Positions 48,060 to 59,049 of a DNA stretch of 64,000 nt are shown piece after piece. The stretch comes from Ehretia macrophylla (taxonomy: Eukaryota; Streptophyta; Magnoliopsida; Boraginales; Ehretiaceae). Numbering within the stretch: position 1 is the first letter of the stretch; each line of letters begins with the position of its first letter. The translations under genes were made by a program, and so were the position numbers. The DNA lies in NCBI GenBank assembly GCA_037974665.1, contig CM075773.1, positions 20,233,146 to 20,297,145 on the forward strand. Direction: 5' to 3'. The notes beneath the pieces are model-generated. The model saw only the letters and a program-made list of their open reading frames with translations. It ran no database searches and had not been told where the DNA came from.

Positions 48060-48178
48060 GGGTGCGATCATACCAACACTGATGCACTGGATCCCTTCGG
48101 AACTCAGAAGTTAAGCGTGCTTGAGCGAGAATAGTATTAAGATGGGTGACCCCCTGGGAAGTCCTCGTGTTGCACCCC
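48060..48178 (+). rRNA. 5S rRNA copy P18
   Basis: Full 119 nt. 5' start and 3' end intact; changes cluster at CTTCGGAACTC and TATTAAGATGG. Confidence 0.9.
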
Positions 48179-48398
48179 CATTTTCATTTTTTTTGACCCG
48201 TTTAGCCTTGCCAAGATACTTTATCCATCACATTTATATTCTTGAGTTCCACGGCATCTTGGACAAGACAACTTCGCATTGCGTAGAGGCTGGGCACGCA
48301 AACTAAGGACGTGGGGCCCGTGACCAGGTCTCCGTTGGTCCGATGCCCATAACTTTTGATCCGTAAAGAGTTATGTGGCGCACAACATACCATTGGAA

Positions 48399-48413
48399 AG
48401 CTCTCCGGGAGCT
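48399..48413. repeat. Conserved spacer inverted repeat AGCTC-TCCGG-GAGCT (representative unit, P19)
   Basis: Inverted repeat with 5-bp arms and a 5-nt loop, found at the same place in most units. It is about 330 bp upstream of the gene and lies just upstream of the point where the P21-type half-units re-enter the spacer. Function unknown. Confidence 0.6.
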
Positions 48414-48653
48414 CTACGATAGGGGCAACAAGCCTGCTCAGTTATGCCTATTTTATGTACTCAAAATCAAACATTTTCATCAGTTTTAGGGCCATTTTCT
48501 TCTATTTTGCACTGTTTTTTAGGCCCGGGTCATTAGTCGTAAGTCTTGAAAAGGACGATAACCCCACTCGTAGAACATTGTAATGCTCTACAACTCGTCG
48601 ATATCACATCTTTCTTTTATGCTGCTTTTTTGAAGCAGATAGGCTGTCGATAT

Positions 48654-48664
48654 GCCCAATGGGC
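48654..48664. promoter_or_regulatory. Conserved spacer palindrome GCCCAATGGGC (representative unit, P19)
   Basis: About 75-85 bp upstream of nearly every gene is GCCCA-A-TGGGC, a perfect 5-bp inverted repeat containing TGGGC/GCCCA boxes like the site II motifs of plant promoters. Its retention in diverged units may reflect a protein-binding site or simply common ancestry. Confidence 0.45.
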
Positions 48665-48710
48665 CTTTTGAATGGTTCATCTCTCTTGGCTGGTACTGTG
48701 AACCATTAAC

Positions 48711-48739
48711 ACATAAGGGCTTTGCACCATCAACATGGC
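48711..48739 (+). promoter_or_regulatory. 5' flanking promoter region of the 5S genes (representative unit, P19)
   Basis: Plant 5S genes are known to use an AT-rich box near -28 and a C at -1 in addition to the internal promoter. Here ACATAA occupies -29 to -24, and most units have C at -1 (CATGAC before GGGTGCG; this copy has CATGGC). The stretch CACATAAGGGCTTTGCACC is strongly conserved across units. Confidence 0.55.
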
Positions 48740-48858
48740 GGGTGCGATCATACCAGCACTAATGCACTGGATCCCATCAGAACTCCGAAGTTAAGCATGC
48801 TTGGGCGAGAATAGTACTAGGATGGGTGACCCCCTAGGAAGTCCTCGTGTTGCACCCC
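48740..48858 (+). rRNA. 5S rRNA copy P19, closest to consensus
   Basis: Full 119 nt with only about four changes by eye: ACTGG for ACCGG, GCATGC in box A, GAGAATAG and CCTAGG. It has the expected flanks: ACATAA at -29 to -24 and a T-run terminator. The best candidate in the window for an expressible 5S gene, though still mutated. Confidence 0.93.
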
Positions 48859-48877
48859 CCTTTTCATTTTTTTTTTG
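48859..48877 (+). terminator. Pol III T-run terminator downstream of the 5S gene (representative unit, P19)
   Basis: Directly after the gene's CACCCC comes CCTTTTCATTTTTTTTTTG, matching the T-run signal at which RNA polymerase III releases. Most units have the same CATTTT(n) tract with variable T number; on the minus half it appears as an A-run before GGGGTGCAAC. Confidence 0.8.
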
Positions 48878-49416
48878 CCCGTTTAGCCTTGCCAAGATGC
48901 TTTATCTATCACATTTATATTCTCAAGTCCCACAGCATCTTGGGCAAGACAACTTTGCATCACATAGAAGCTGGGACTGAAAACCGAGGACGTGGGGCCT
49001 GTGACCAGGTCTCCGTCGCTCTAATGCCCATAACTTTTGATCAGTAAGGAATTATGCAGCGCACATCATACTATTGGAAAGCTTTCCAGGAGCTCTACGA
49101 CTTGGCTACAAGCTTGCTCTACTGTGCCTATTTTTGGTAACAAAAATCAAACATTTCCATCAATTTTAGGCCACTTTTTTTCTTTGCGCTATTTTTTAGG
49201 CCTGGGTCGTTCGTCGTGAGCCTCGAAAAGGACAAGAACCCAACTCGCGGAACATTGGAATGCTTTACAATGCATCGAAATCACGTCTTGCTGTGATGTT
49301 GCGTTGTTGAAGCAGATGGGCTGTCAATAAACCCAATGGGCCTTTTGAATGGTTCGTCTCTCTTGGCTGGGACTGCGAACTGTCAACACATAAGGGCTTT
49401 GCACCATCAACATGAC

Positions 49417-49534
49417 GGGTGTGATCATACCAGCACTAAAGCACCGGATCCCCTCAGAACAACGAAGTTAAGCGTGCTTGGGCGAGAGTAGTACTTGGAT
49501 GGGTGACCCCCTGGAAGTCCTCGTGTCACACCCC
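49417..49534 (+). rRNA. 5S rRNA copy P20
   Basis: 118 nt (one G lost in CTGGAAG). Box A intact; 3' end GTCACACCCC. Spacer variants after it match those after P32 (period 7139 bp). Confidence 0.9.
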
Positions 49535-50095
49535 CCTTTTCATTTTTTTTTGCCCTGTTTAGTCTTGCCAGGATGCTTTATCTATCATATTTATATTCTC
49601 GAGTCCCACAGCATCTTGGGCAAGACAACTTTGCATCGCGTAGAGGCTAGGGACACAAACCGAGGACGTGGGGCTTGTGACCAGGTCTCCGTCACTCCGG
49701 CGTCCATAACTTTTGATCCGTAAGGAGTTACACGGCGCACAACATACCGTTGGATAGCTCTCCGAGAGCTCTACAACGGGGGCACCAAGCCTAAATGGTT
49801 GGGATTGCTTTTGGTATGCAAAATCAAATATTTTTATCAGTTTAGGGCTACTTTTCCTCTTTTTACGATGAGTTTTAGGGCTGGGTCGTTCGTCGTGAGC
49901 CGCGAAAAGGACGAGAACCCAACTTTCGAAACACTGGAATGCTCTACAAGGTGTCGATATCACGTCTTGCGGTGATGATGCCTAGTTGAAGCAGATGGGC
50001 TGTCGATAAGCCCAATGGACCTTTTGAATTGTTCGTCTCTATTGGCTAGCACTGTGAACTGTCAATACATAAGGGCTTTGCACCATCAACGTGAC

Positions 50096-50120
50096 GGGTG
50101 CGATCATACCAGCACTGATG
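50096..50120 (+). pseudogene. 5S rRNA pseudogene P21, only the 5' about 25 nt
   Basis: GGGTGCGATCATACCAGCAC then TGATGATGGGGGCAG: the gene start is fused to mid-spacer, and the next gene begins 341 bp later. Founder-type variant of the half-unit also seen at P27, P31 and P33. Confidence 0.9.
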
Positions 50121-50436
50121 ATGGGGGCAGCCTGCTTGGCTGCACCTATTTTCGGTACCCAAAATCAAACATTTTCATCTATTTTAGGCAATTTTTCTTC
50201 TTTTTGCGCTGTTTCTTAGGCCCGGATCGTTCATCGTAATCCACGAAAAGGATGAGAACCCAACTCACGGAACACCGGAGTGCTCTACAGTGCGTTAATA
50301 TCACGTCTTGCGATGATGCTGCGTTGTTCAAGAAAATAGGTTGCTGAAAAGCCCAATGGGCCTTTTGAATGGTTCGTCTCTCTTCGCTGGGACTGTGAAC
50401 CGTTAACACATAAGGGCTTTGCACCATCAACCTGAC

Positions 50437-50555
50437 GGGCGTGATCATACCAGCACTAATGCGTCGGATCCCATCAGAACTCTGAAGTTAAGCGTGCTTG
50501 GGTGAGAGTAGTACTAGGATGGGTAACCCCCTGGGAAGACCTCGTGTTGTACCCC
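50437..50555 (+). rRNA. 5S rRNA copy P22
   Basis: Full 119 nt. Starts GGGCGTGATC; box A intact; 3' GTTGTACCCC. Preceded by CAACCTGAC, like P24, P28 and P34. Confidence 0.9.
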
Positions 50556-51115
50556 CATTTTCTTTTTTTTTTTGCCCCTTTAGCCTTGCCATGATGCTTT
50601 ATCCATCACATTTATATTCTCGAGTCCTACGGCATCTTGGGCAATATAAATTTGCATCGCGTAGGGCCGGACACTTAAACCGAGGACGTGGGACCTGTAA
50701 CCAAGTCTCCGTCTCTCCGGTGCCCATAACTTTTGATCCGTAACGAGTTATGTGGCACACAACATACCTTTGGAAAGCTCTCCAGGAGCTCTACGACGGG
50801 GACAGCAAGCTTGCCCTCTTGCGCCTATTTTCGTTATGCAAAATCAAACATTTTCATCATTTTTGGGCAACTTTTCTTCTTTTTGCTTTGTTTTTTAGAT
50901 CCTGGTGGTTCGTTGTGAGCCGTGAAATAGACGAGAACCCAACTCGCGTAACAATGGAATGCTCTACAATGCATCGATATCACGTCTTGCGATGATGCGG
51001 CGTTGTTGAAGCAGATAGGTTGTCGATAAGCGCAATAGGCCTTTTGAATGGTTTGTCTCTCTTAGCTGGGACTGTGAACTGTCAACACATAAGGGCTTTG
51101 CACCATCAACATGAA

Positions 51116-51234
51116 GGGTGCGATCATACCAGCACTAATGCACCGGATCCCATCAGAACTTTGAAGTTAAGCGTGCTTGGGCGATAGTAGTAATAAGATG
51201 GATGACCCCCTGGGAAGTCCTCGTGTTGTAACCC
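51116..51234 (+). rRNA. 5S rRNA copy P23
   Basis: Full 119 nt. 5' start and box A intact; the intermediate region is GCGATAGTAGTAATAAG; box C GATGGATGACC. Confidence 0.9.
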
Positions 51235-51794
51235 CTTTTTCATTTTTTTGCCCCGTTTAGCCTTGCCAAGATGCTTTATCCATCACATTTATATTCTCGA
51301 GTCCCACGGCATCTTGGGCAAGACAACTTCACATCGCGTAGGGGCTGGGCACGCAAAACAAGGACGTGGCACCTGTGACCAGGTCTCCATCACTCTAGTG
51401 CCCTTAACTTTTGATCCGTAAGGAGTTATGCGGCGCATAGCATACCGTTGGAAAGCTCTTCGGGAGCTATACGACGGGGGTAGCAACTCTACTCGGTTGC
51501 ACTTATTTTCAATACCCAAAATCAAACAGTTTTCATCAATTTCGGGCAACTTTTCTTCTTTTTGCATTGTTTCTTAGCCCCGAGTCGTTCGTCGTGAGCC
51601 GCGAAAAGGACGAGAACCCAACTCGCGGAACACTGGAGTGCTCTACAACTCGTCGATATCACGTCTTGCGATGATGTTGCGTTGTTGAAGCAGATGGGTT
51701 GTCGATAAGCCTAATGGGTCTTTTGTATGGTTCGTCTCTATTAGCTGGGACTGTGAACCGTTAACACATAAGGGCTTTGCACCATCAACCTGAC

Positions 51795-51911
51795 GGGTGC
51801 AATCATACCTGCACTATTGCACCGGATCCCATCAGAAATCCAAAGTTAAGCATGCTTGGGTGAGAGTAGTACTAGGATGGTTGACACCCGATAGTCCTCG
51901 TGTCGCACCCC
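51795..51911 (+). rRNA. 5S rRNA copy P24 (2 nt short)
   Basis: 117 nt. Box C disrupted (GGTTGACACCCGATAG). Start GGGTGCAATC. Confidence 0.88.
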
Positions 51912-52472
51912 ACTTTTCATTTTTTTCTGCCCCATTTAGCCTTGGCAAGATGCTTTATCCATCACATTTATATTCTCGAGTCCCACGACATCTTAGGCAA
52001 GACAACTTTGGATCGCGTAGAGGCTGGACTCACAAACCGAGGACGTGGGGCCTATGACCAAGTCTCCGTCGCTCTGATGCCCATAACATTTGATCTGTAA
52101 GGAGTTATGTAGCACACATCATACCGTTGAAAAGCTCTCCTGGAGCTCTACGACGGGGGCAACAAACCTGCTCTACTGTGCTTGTTTTTGGTACCCAAAG
52201 TCAAATATTTCTATCAGTTTCTAGACACTTTTCTACTTTTTGCGCTATTTTTTAGGCAAGGGTCGTTCGTCGTGTTCCGCAAAAAGGATGAGAACCCAAC
52301 TCGCAGAACATTGGAATGCTCTACAACGTGTCGAAATCACGTCTTGCAGCGATGCTGCGTTGTTGAAGCAAATGGGCTGTCGATAAGCTCAATGTGCCTT
52401 TAGAATTGTTCGTCTCTCTTGGCTGGGACTGTGAACTTTCAACACATAAGGGCTTTGCACCATCAACATGAC

Positions 52473-52591
52473 AAGTGCGACCAAACCAGCACTAATGCAC
52501 TGGCTCCCACCAGAACTCTGAAGTTAAGCGTGCTTGGGCGAGAGTAGTACTAAGATAAGTGACCCCTTGGGAAGTCCTCGTGTTGCACCCC
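52473..52591 (+). rRNA. 5S rRNA copy P25
   Basis: Full 119 nt. AAGTGCGACCAAACC and CACTGGCTCCCACC are shared with P29, 2381 bp downstream. Confidence 0.9.
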
Positions 52592-53148
52592 CTTCTCATT
52601 TTTTCCCCCGTTTAGCCTTGCCAAGATGCTTTATCCATGACATTTATATTCTTGAGTCCCATGGTATCTTGGGCAAGACAACTTCCCATTACTTAGAGGC
52701 TGGGCACGCAAACTGAGGACGTGAGGCCTTTGACCAAGTCGTCGTCGCTCTAGTGCCCATAACTTTTGATCCGTAAGGAGTTATGTGGCGCATAGCATAC
52801 CGTTGGAAAGCTCTTCGAGAGCTATACGACGGGGGTAGGGAGCCTACTAAGCAGCGATTGTTTTTGATACGCAAAATCAAACATTTTCATAAGTTTCAGG
52901 TCATTTTTCTTCTTTTTACGCTATTTTTTAGGCCCGGGTCATTCGTCGTGAGCCACGAAAAAGACGAGAACCCAACTCGCAGAACGTTGGAATGATCTAC
53001 AATGCTTCGATATCACGTCTTGCGATGATGCTGTGTTGTTGAAGCAGATGGGCTGTCGATAAGCCTAATAGGCCTTTCGAATAGTTTGTCTCTCTTGGCT
53101 GAGACTGTGAACCGTCAACACATAAGGGCTTTGCACCATCAACATAAC

Positions 53149-53267
53149 GGGTGTGATCATACCAGCACTAATTCACCGGATCCCACCAGAACTCAGAAGT
53201 TAAGCGTGCTTTGGCGAGAGTAGTACTAGGATGGGTGATCCCTTGGGAAGTCCTCGTGTTGCACCCC
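53149..53267 (+). rRNA. 5S rRNA copy P26
   Basis: Full 119 nt. CCCACCAGAACTC and GCTTTGGCGAG; partner of P30 (2382 bp away). Confidence 0.9.
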
Positions 53268-53829
53268 CCTTTTCATTTTTTTTTTGCCTCGTTTAGCTTT
53301 GCCAAGGTGCTTTATCCATCACATTTATATTCTCGAGTCCTACGGTATCTTGGGCAAGACAACTTGGCATCGCATAGAGGCTGGGGATGCAAACCGAGGA
53401 TGTGGGGCTTGTGACAAAGTCTCCGTCGCTACGGTGCCCATAACTTTTGATCCGTAAGGAGTTATGGGGCGCACAGGATACTGTTGGAAAGCTCTCCGGG
53501 AGCTCTACGACGGGGGCAGCAAGCTTGCTCGGCTGCGTCTATTTTATGTACGCAAAATCAAACATTTTCATTAGGTTTTGGCCATTTTTCTTCATTTTGC
53601 GCTGTTGTTTAGGCCTGGGTCGTTCCTCGTGAGCCGCGAAAAGGATGAGAACCCATCTCGCAGAACATTGGAATGCTCTACAATGCGTCGATATCACGTC
53701 TTGCAGTGATGATGCGTTGTTGAAGCAGATAGGCTATTAATAAGCCCAATTGGCCTTTTGAATTGTTCATCTCTCTTGGCTGGTACTGTGAACCGTTAAC
53801 ACATAAGGGATTTGCACCATCAACATGAC

Positions 53830-53854
53830 GGGTGCGATCATACTAGCACTGATG
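53830..53854 (+). pseudogene. 5S rRNA pseudogene P27, only the 5' about 25 nt
   Basis: Same truncation as P21 (CACTGATGATGGAGGC). The next gene follows at 345 bp. Confidence 0.9.
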
Positions 53855-54174
53855 ATGGAGGCATCAAGCCTACTCGGCTGCATCTATTTTCGGTACCCAA
53901 AATCTAACATTTTCATATGTTTTGGGCATTTTTTCTTCTTTTTGCACTATTTTTTAGGCTCGGGTCATTCGTCGTAATCAGCGAAAAGGACAAGAACCCA
54001 AGTCGCGGAACACTGGAGTGCTCTACAATGCGTCAATATCACGTCTTGCGGTGATGCTACGTTGTTCAATAATATGGGTTGTCGATAAGCCCAATGGGCC
54101 TTTTGAATGGTTCGTCTTTCTTCGCTGGGACTGTGAACGTTTAACAAATAAGGGCTTTGCACCGTCAACCTGAC

Positions 54175-54293
54175 GGGTGCGATCATACCAGCACTAATGC
54201 ACCAGATCCCATCAGAACTCCGAAGTTAAGCGTGCTTGGGCGAGAGTAGTACTAGAATGGGTGACCCATTGGGAAGTCCTTGTGTTGCACCCT
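54175..54293 (+). rRNA. 5S rRNA copy P28
   Basis: Full 119 nt, about five or six changes. 5' start, box A and intermediate element intact; box C TAGAATGGGTGACCCATTG. Confidence 0.92.
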
Positions 54294-54853
54294 CCTTTTC
54301 ATTTTTATTGCCCCATTTAGCCTTGCCATGATGCTTTATCCATCAGATTTATATTCTCGAGTCCCACGGCATCTTGGGCAAGACAACATTGCATCGCGTA
54401 GGGCTGGGCATACAAACCGAGGAAGTGGGGCTTGTCATTAGGTCTCCGTCACTCTGGTGCCCATAACTTTTGATCCGTAAGGAGTTATGCGGCACACATC
54501 ATACCGTTGGAAAGCTCTCCTGGAGTTCTACAACAGGGGCAGCAAGCCTGCTCTGCTGTGCTTGTTTTCGATTCCCAAAATCAAACATTTCCATCAGTTT
54601 CTGGACACTTTTCTTTTTTTTTATGCTATTTTTTAGGCCAGGGTCGTTCATCGTGTGCCGCAAAAAGGATAAGAACCCAACACGCAGAACATTGGAATGC
54701 TCTACAACGTGTCAAAATCACGTCTTGTGGCGATGCTGCGTTGTTAATGCAGATAGGCTATCGATAAGCCCAATGGACCTTTAGAATTGTTCGTGTCTTC
54801 TGGTTGGGACTGTGAACTTTCAACACATAAGGGCTTTGCACCATCAACATGAC

Positions 54854-54972
54854 GGGTGCGATCAAACCAGCACTAATGTACTGGCTCCTACCATAACTCC
54901 AAAGTTAAGCATGCTTGGGCTAGAGTAGTACTAGGATAGGTGACCTATTGGGAAGTCCTCGTGTTGCACCCC
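54854..54972 (+). rRNA. 5S rRNA copy P29
   Basis: Full 119 nt. GATCAAACC, TACTGGCTCCTACC; partner of P25. Confidence 0.9.
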
Positions 54973-55530
54973 CTTTTCATTTTTTTCCCCCCGTTTAGCC
55001 TTGCCAAGATGCTTTATCCATGACATTTGTATTCTCAAGTCCCATGACATCTTGGGCAAGACAACTTCCCATCGCTTAGAGGTTGGGCACACAAACCGAG
55101 GACGTGAGGCCTTTGACTAGGTCTCCATCGCTCCGGTGCCCATAACTTTTGATTCGTAAGGAGTTATGCGGCGCACAACATACCGTTTGAAAGCTCTCCG
55201 AGAGCTATATGACGGGGGCAGGGAGCCTGCTAAGTTGCGATTATTTTCGGTACGCAAAATCAAACATTTTCATAAGTTTAGGGCCACTTTTATTCTTTTT
55301 ATGCAGTTCTTTAGGCCCGGGTCGTTCGTGTGAGCCGCGAAAAGGACGAGAACCTAACTCGCAGAACGTTGGAATGATCTACAATGCTTCGATATCACGT
55401 CTTGAGGTGATGCTGCGTTGTTGAAGCAGATGGGCTATCGATAAGCCCAATAGGCCTTTCGAATAGTTTGTCTCTCTTGACTGGGACTGTGAACCGTCAA
55501 CACATAAGGGTTTTGCACCATCAACATGAC

Positions 55531-55649
55531 GGGTGCAATCATACCAGCACTAATGCACCGAATCCCACCAGAACTTTGAAGTTAAGCGTGCTTTTGCGAG
55601 AGTAGTACTAGGATAGGTGACCCCTTAGGAAGTCCTCGTGTTGTACCCC
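55531..55649 (+). rRNA. 5S rRNA copy P30
   Basis: Full 119 nt. GCTTTTGCGAG in box A; partner of P26. Confidence 0.9.
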
Positions 55650-56210
55650 CATTTTCATTTTTTTTTGCCCGGTTTAGCCTTGCCAAGATGCTTTATCCAT
55701 CAAATTTATATTCTTGTGTCCTACGGTTTCTTGGGCAAGAAAACTTGGCATCGTGTAGAGGTTGGAGACGCAAACCGAGGATGTGGTGCTTGTGACCAAG
55801 TCTCCTTCACTCCGGTGCCCATAACTTTTGATCCATAAAGAGTTATGGGGCGCACAGCATACTGTTGGAAAGCTCCCCAAGAGCTCTACAACGGGGGCAG
55901 CAAGCCTGCTCGACTGTGCCTATTTTATGTACGAAAAATCAAACATTTTTATAAGTTTTTGGCCACTTTTCTTCATTTTGCACTATTTTTTAGGCCCGGG
56001 TCGTTCGTCGTGAGTAGCGAAAAGGATGAGAACCCATCTCGCAGAACATTGGAATGCTCTACAATGCGTCGATATCACGTCTTGCAGTGATGCTGCATTG
56101 TTGAAGCAGATAGGCTGTTAATAAGCCCAATGGGCCTTTTGAATGGTTCAACTCTCTTGGCTGGTATTGTGAACCGTTAACACATAAGGGATTTGCACCA
56201 TCAACATGAC

Positions 56211-56235
56211 GGGTGCGATCATACCTGCACTGATG
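56211..56235 (+). pseudogene. 5S rRNA pseudogene P31, only the 5' about 25 nt
   Basis: Same truncation as P21 and P27 (GCACTGATGACGGAGGCAG). The next gene follows at 345 bp. Confidence 0.9.
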
Positions 56236-56555
56236 ACGGAGGCAGCAAGCCTACTCGGCTGCACCTATTTTCGGTACCTAAAATCAAACATTTTCTTCTG
56301 TTTCGGGCAATTTTTATTCTTTTTGCGCTGTTTCTTAGGCCCGAGTCGTTCGTCACAATCCGCAAAAGGGACGAGAACCTAAGTCGTGGAACACTGGAGT
56401 GCTCTACAATGCGTCAATATCACGTCTTGTGGTAATGCTACGTTGTTCAAGAAAATGGGTTGTCGATAAGCCCAATGGGCCTTTTGAATGGTTCATCTCT
56501 CTTCGCTGGGACTGTGAACCGTTAACAAATAAGGGCTTTGCACCATCAACCCAAC

Positions 56556-56674
56556 GGGTGCAATCATACCAGCAGTAATGTGCCGGATCCCATCAGAACT
56601 CCAAAGTTAAGCGTGCTTGGGCGAGAGTAGTACTAGGATGGGTGACCCGCTGGGAAGTCCTCGTGTTGCACCCC
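56556..56674 (+). rRNA. 5S rRNA copy P32
   Basis: Full 119 nt, about six changes. Box A, intermediate element and most of box C intact (GGATGGGTGACCCGCTG). One of the better preserved copies. Confidence 0.92.
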
Positions 56675-57233
56675 CCTTTTCAATTTTTTTTGTCCCGTTT
56701 AGCCTTGCCATGATGCTTTATCTATCACATTTATATTCTCGAGTCCCACGGCATCTTGGGCAAAACAACTTTGCATCGCGTAGGGTTGGGCACGCAAACC
56801 GAGAACGTGGGGCTTGTGACCAGGTTTTCGTCACTCCGGTGCCCATAACTTTTGATCCGTAAGGAGTTATATGGTGCATAGCATACCGTTAGAAAGCTCT
56901 CCGGGAGCTCTACGACGTGGGCAGCAAGCCTGCATAGCTGCGCCTGCTTTCGGTATGCAAATTCAAATATTTTTATCAATTTCGGGCCACTTTCCTCTTT
57001 TTGTGATGTTTTTTAGGCCCGGGTCATTCATCGTGAGCCGCAAAAAGGACGAGAACCCAACTCGCGGAACACTGGATTGCTCTACAAGTTATCGATATCA
57101 CGTCTTGCGGTGATGCTGCGTAGTTGAAGCAGATGAGTTGTCGATAAGCCTAATGGGCCTTTTGAATGGTTCATCTCTCTTGGCTGGGACTGTGAACCGT
57201 CAACACATAAGGGCTTTGCACTATCAATATGAC

Positions 57234-57257
57234 TAGTTCGATCATTCCAGCAATGAT
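57234..57257 (+). pseudogene. 5S rRNA pseudogene P33, only the 5' about 24 nt
   Basis: Degenerate gene start (TAGTTCGATCATTCC) with the same fusion to mid-spacer (ATGATGACGGGGGCAG). The next gene follows at 345 bp. Confidence 0.85.
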
Positions 57258-57578
57258 GACGGGGGCAGGAAGCCTGCTCGACTGCACCTATTTTCGATAC
57301 CCAAAATCAAACATTTTCATCTGTTTTGGGCAATTTTTCTTCTTTTTGCGCTGTTTTCTAGGCCCGGGTCATTCGTCGTAAACTGTGAAAAGGATGAGAA
57401 CCCAACTCGCGATACACTAGAGTGCTCTACAACGCATCGGTATCACGTCTTACAGTGATACTGCGTTGTTGAAGTAGATGGGCTATCGATAAGCCCAATG
57501 GGCCTTTTGAATGGTTCGTCTCTCTTAGCTGGGACTGTGAACTGTTAACACATAAGGGTTTTGCACCATCAACCTGAT

Positions 57579-57697
57579 GGGTGTGATCATACCAGCACTA
57601 ATGCACCGGATCCAATCAGAACTCCGAAGTTAAGCGTGCTTGGACGAGAGTAGTATTAGGATAGGTAACCCCCTGGGAAGTCCTCGTGTTGCACCCC
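57579..57697 (+). rRNA. 5S rRNA copy P34
   Basis: Full 119 nt, about six changes. Box A intact; box C GGATAGGTAACCCCCTG. Partner of P22 (7142 bp away). Confidence 0.92.
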
Positions 57698-58251
57698 CAT
57701 TTTCATTTTTTTTTGCCCCGTTTAGCCTTGTCAAGATGCTTTATCCATCACATTTATATCCTCGAGTCCCACGGCATCTTGGGCAAGACAACATCGCATC
57801 GCGTAAGGCTGGGCACCCAAACCGAGGACGTGGGGCCTATAACCAGGTCTCTATCGCTCTGGTGCCCATAACTTTTGATTCGTAAGGAGTTATGCGTCGC
57901 ACAACATGCCTTTGGAAAGCTCTTCGATAGCTCTACGACAGAGGTAGCAAGCCTGCTCAGCTGCGCCTATTTTCAAATGCAAAATCAAACATTTTCATCA
58001 GCTTCAGGCATCTTTTCTTCTCTCTGCACTATTTTTTTGGCCCTGGTGGTTCGTTGTGTGCTGCGAAATGGAACCCAACTCAAAGAACATTGGAATGCTT
58101 TACAATGTGTCGATATCATGTTTTGCGATGATGATTCGTTGTTGAAGCAGATGGGTTGTCGATAAGCGCAATAGGCCTTTTGAATGGTTCGTCTCTCTTG
58201 GCTGGGACTGTGAATTGTCAACACATAAGGGTTTTGCACCATCAACATGAC

Positions 58252-58370
58252 GGGTGCGATCATACCAGCACTAATGCATCAGATCCAATCAGAAATCCAA
58301 AGTTAAGCGTGCTTGGGTGAGAGTAGTACTGGGATGGGTAACCGCGTGGGAAGTCCTCGTGTTGTACTCC
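58252..58370 (+). rRNA. 5S rRNA copy P35
   Basis: Full 119 nt. 5' start intact; GAAATCCAAAG; box C GGGTAACCGCGTGG; 3' GTTGTACTCC. Confidence 0.9.
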
Positions 58371-58930
58371 CCATTTTCATTTTTTTGCCCCGTTTAGCCT
58401 TGCCAAGATGCTTTAGCCATCACATTTATATTCTCTAGTCCCACGGCATCTTGGGCAAGACAACTTTGCATCGCGTAGAGGTTGGGCACGTAAATCGAGG
58501 ATGTGGGGCTTGTGACCAAGTCCCTATCGCTCCGGTGCCCATAACTGTTGATCCGTAAGGAGTTATGCAATGCACAGCATACCGTTGGAAAGCTTTTCAG
58601 CAGCTCTATGACGGAGGCACCAAGCATGCTTGGCTGTGCCTATTTTTAGTTCGCAAAATCAAACATTTTTATCAGTTTCGGGCCACATTTCTTCTTTTTG
58701 TGCTATTTTTTAGGCCCGGGTCATTCGTCGTGAGCCGCGAAAAGGACGAGAACCCAACTCGTGAAACATTGGAATGCTCTATAACACGTCGAAATCACAT
58801 CTTGCGGTGATGCTATGTTGTTGAAGCAGATGGGCTATCGATAAGCCCAATGGGCCTCTTGAATGGTTCGTCTCTCTTGGCTGGGACTGTGAATTGTCAA
58901 CACATAAGAGCTTTGCACCATCAACATGAT

Positions 58931-59049
58931 GGGTGTGATCATACCAGCACTAATGCACCGGATCCCATAAGAACTTCGAAGTTAAGCATGCTTGGGCGAG
59001 AGTAGTACTAGGATGTGTGACCCCCTGGTAAGTCCTCGTGTTGCACCCC
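58931..59049 (+). rRNA. 5S rRNA copy P36
   Basis: Full 119 nt, about six changes: GGGTGTGATC start, GCATGC in box A, GGATGTGTGACC in box C. Last complete gene of the array. Confidence 0.92.

Larger units (their letters stand above)
51795..56555 (+). repeat. Higher-order repeat of 2381 bp containing a half-unit (P24-P27 and P28-P31)
   Basis: P24/P28, P25/P29, P26/P30, P27/P31 and P28/P32 are 2380-2382 bp apart and share variants (CTGGCTCC in P25/P29, GCTTT-GCGAG in P26/P30, the truncated gene in P27/P31). The block is three full units plus one 345-bp half-unit. Confidence 0.82.
49417..58900 (+). repeat. Higher-order repeat: P20-P23 repeated as P32-P35 (period about 7.14 kb)
   Basis: Offsets of 7139, 7138, 7142 and 7136 bp link P20/P32, P21/P33, P22/P34 and P23/P35. 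Shared spacer variants include TTTTCCTCTTTTTACGATG versus TTTCCTCTTTTTGTGATG, and CCTGGTGGTTCGTTGTG near 50899 and 58042. Confidence 0.75.
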
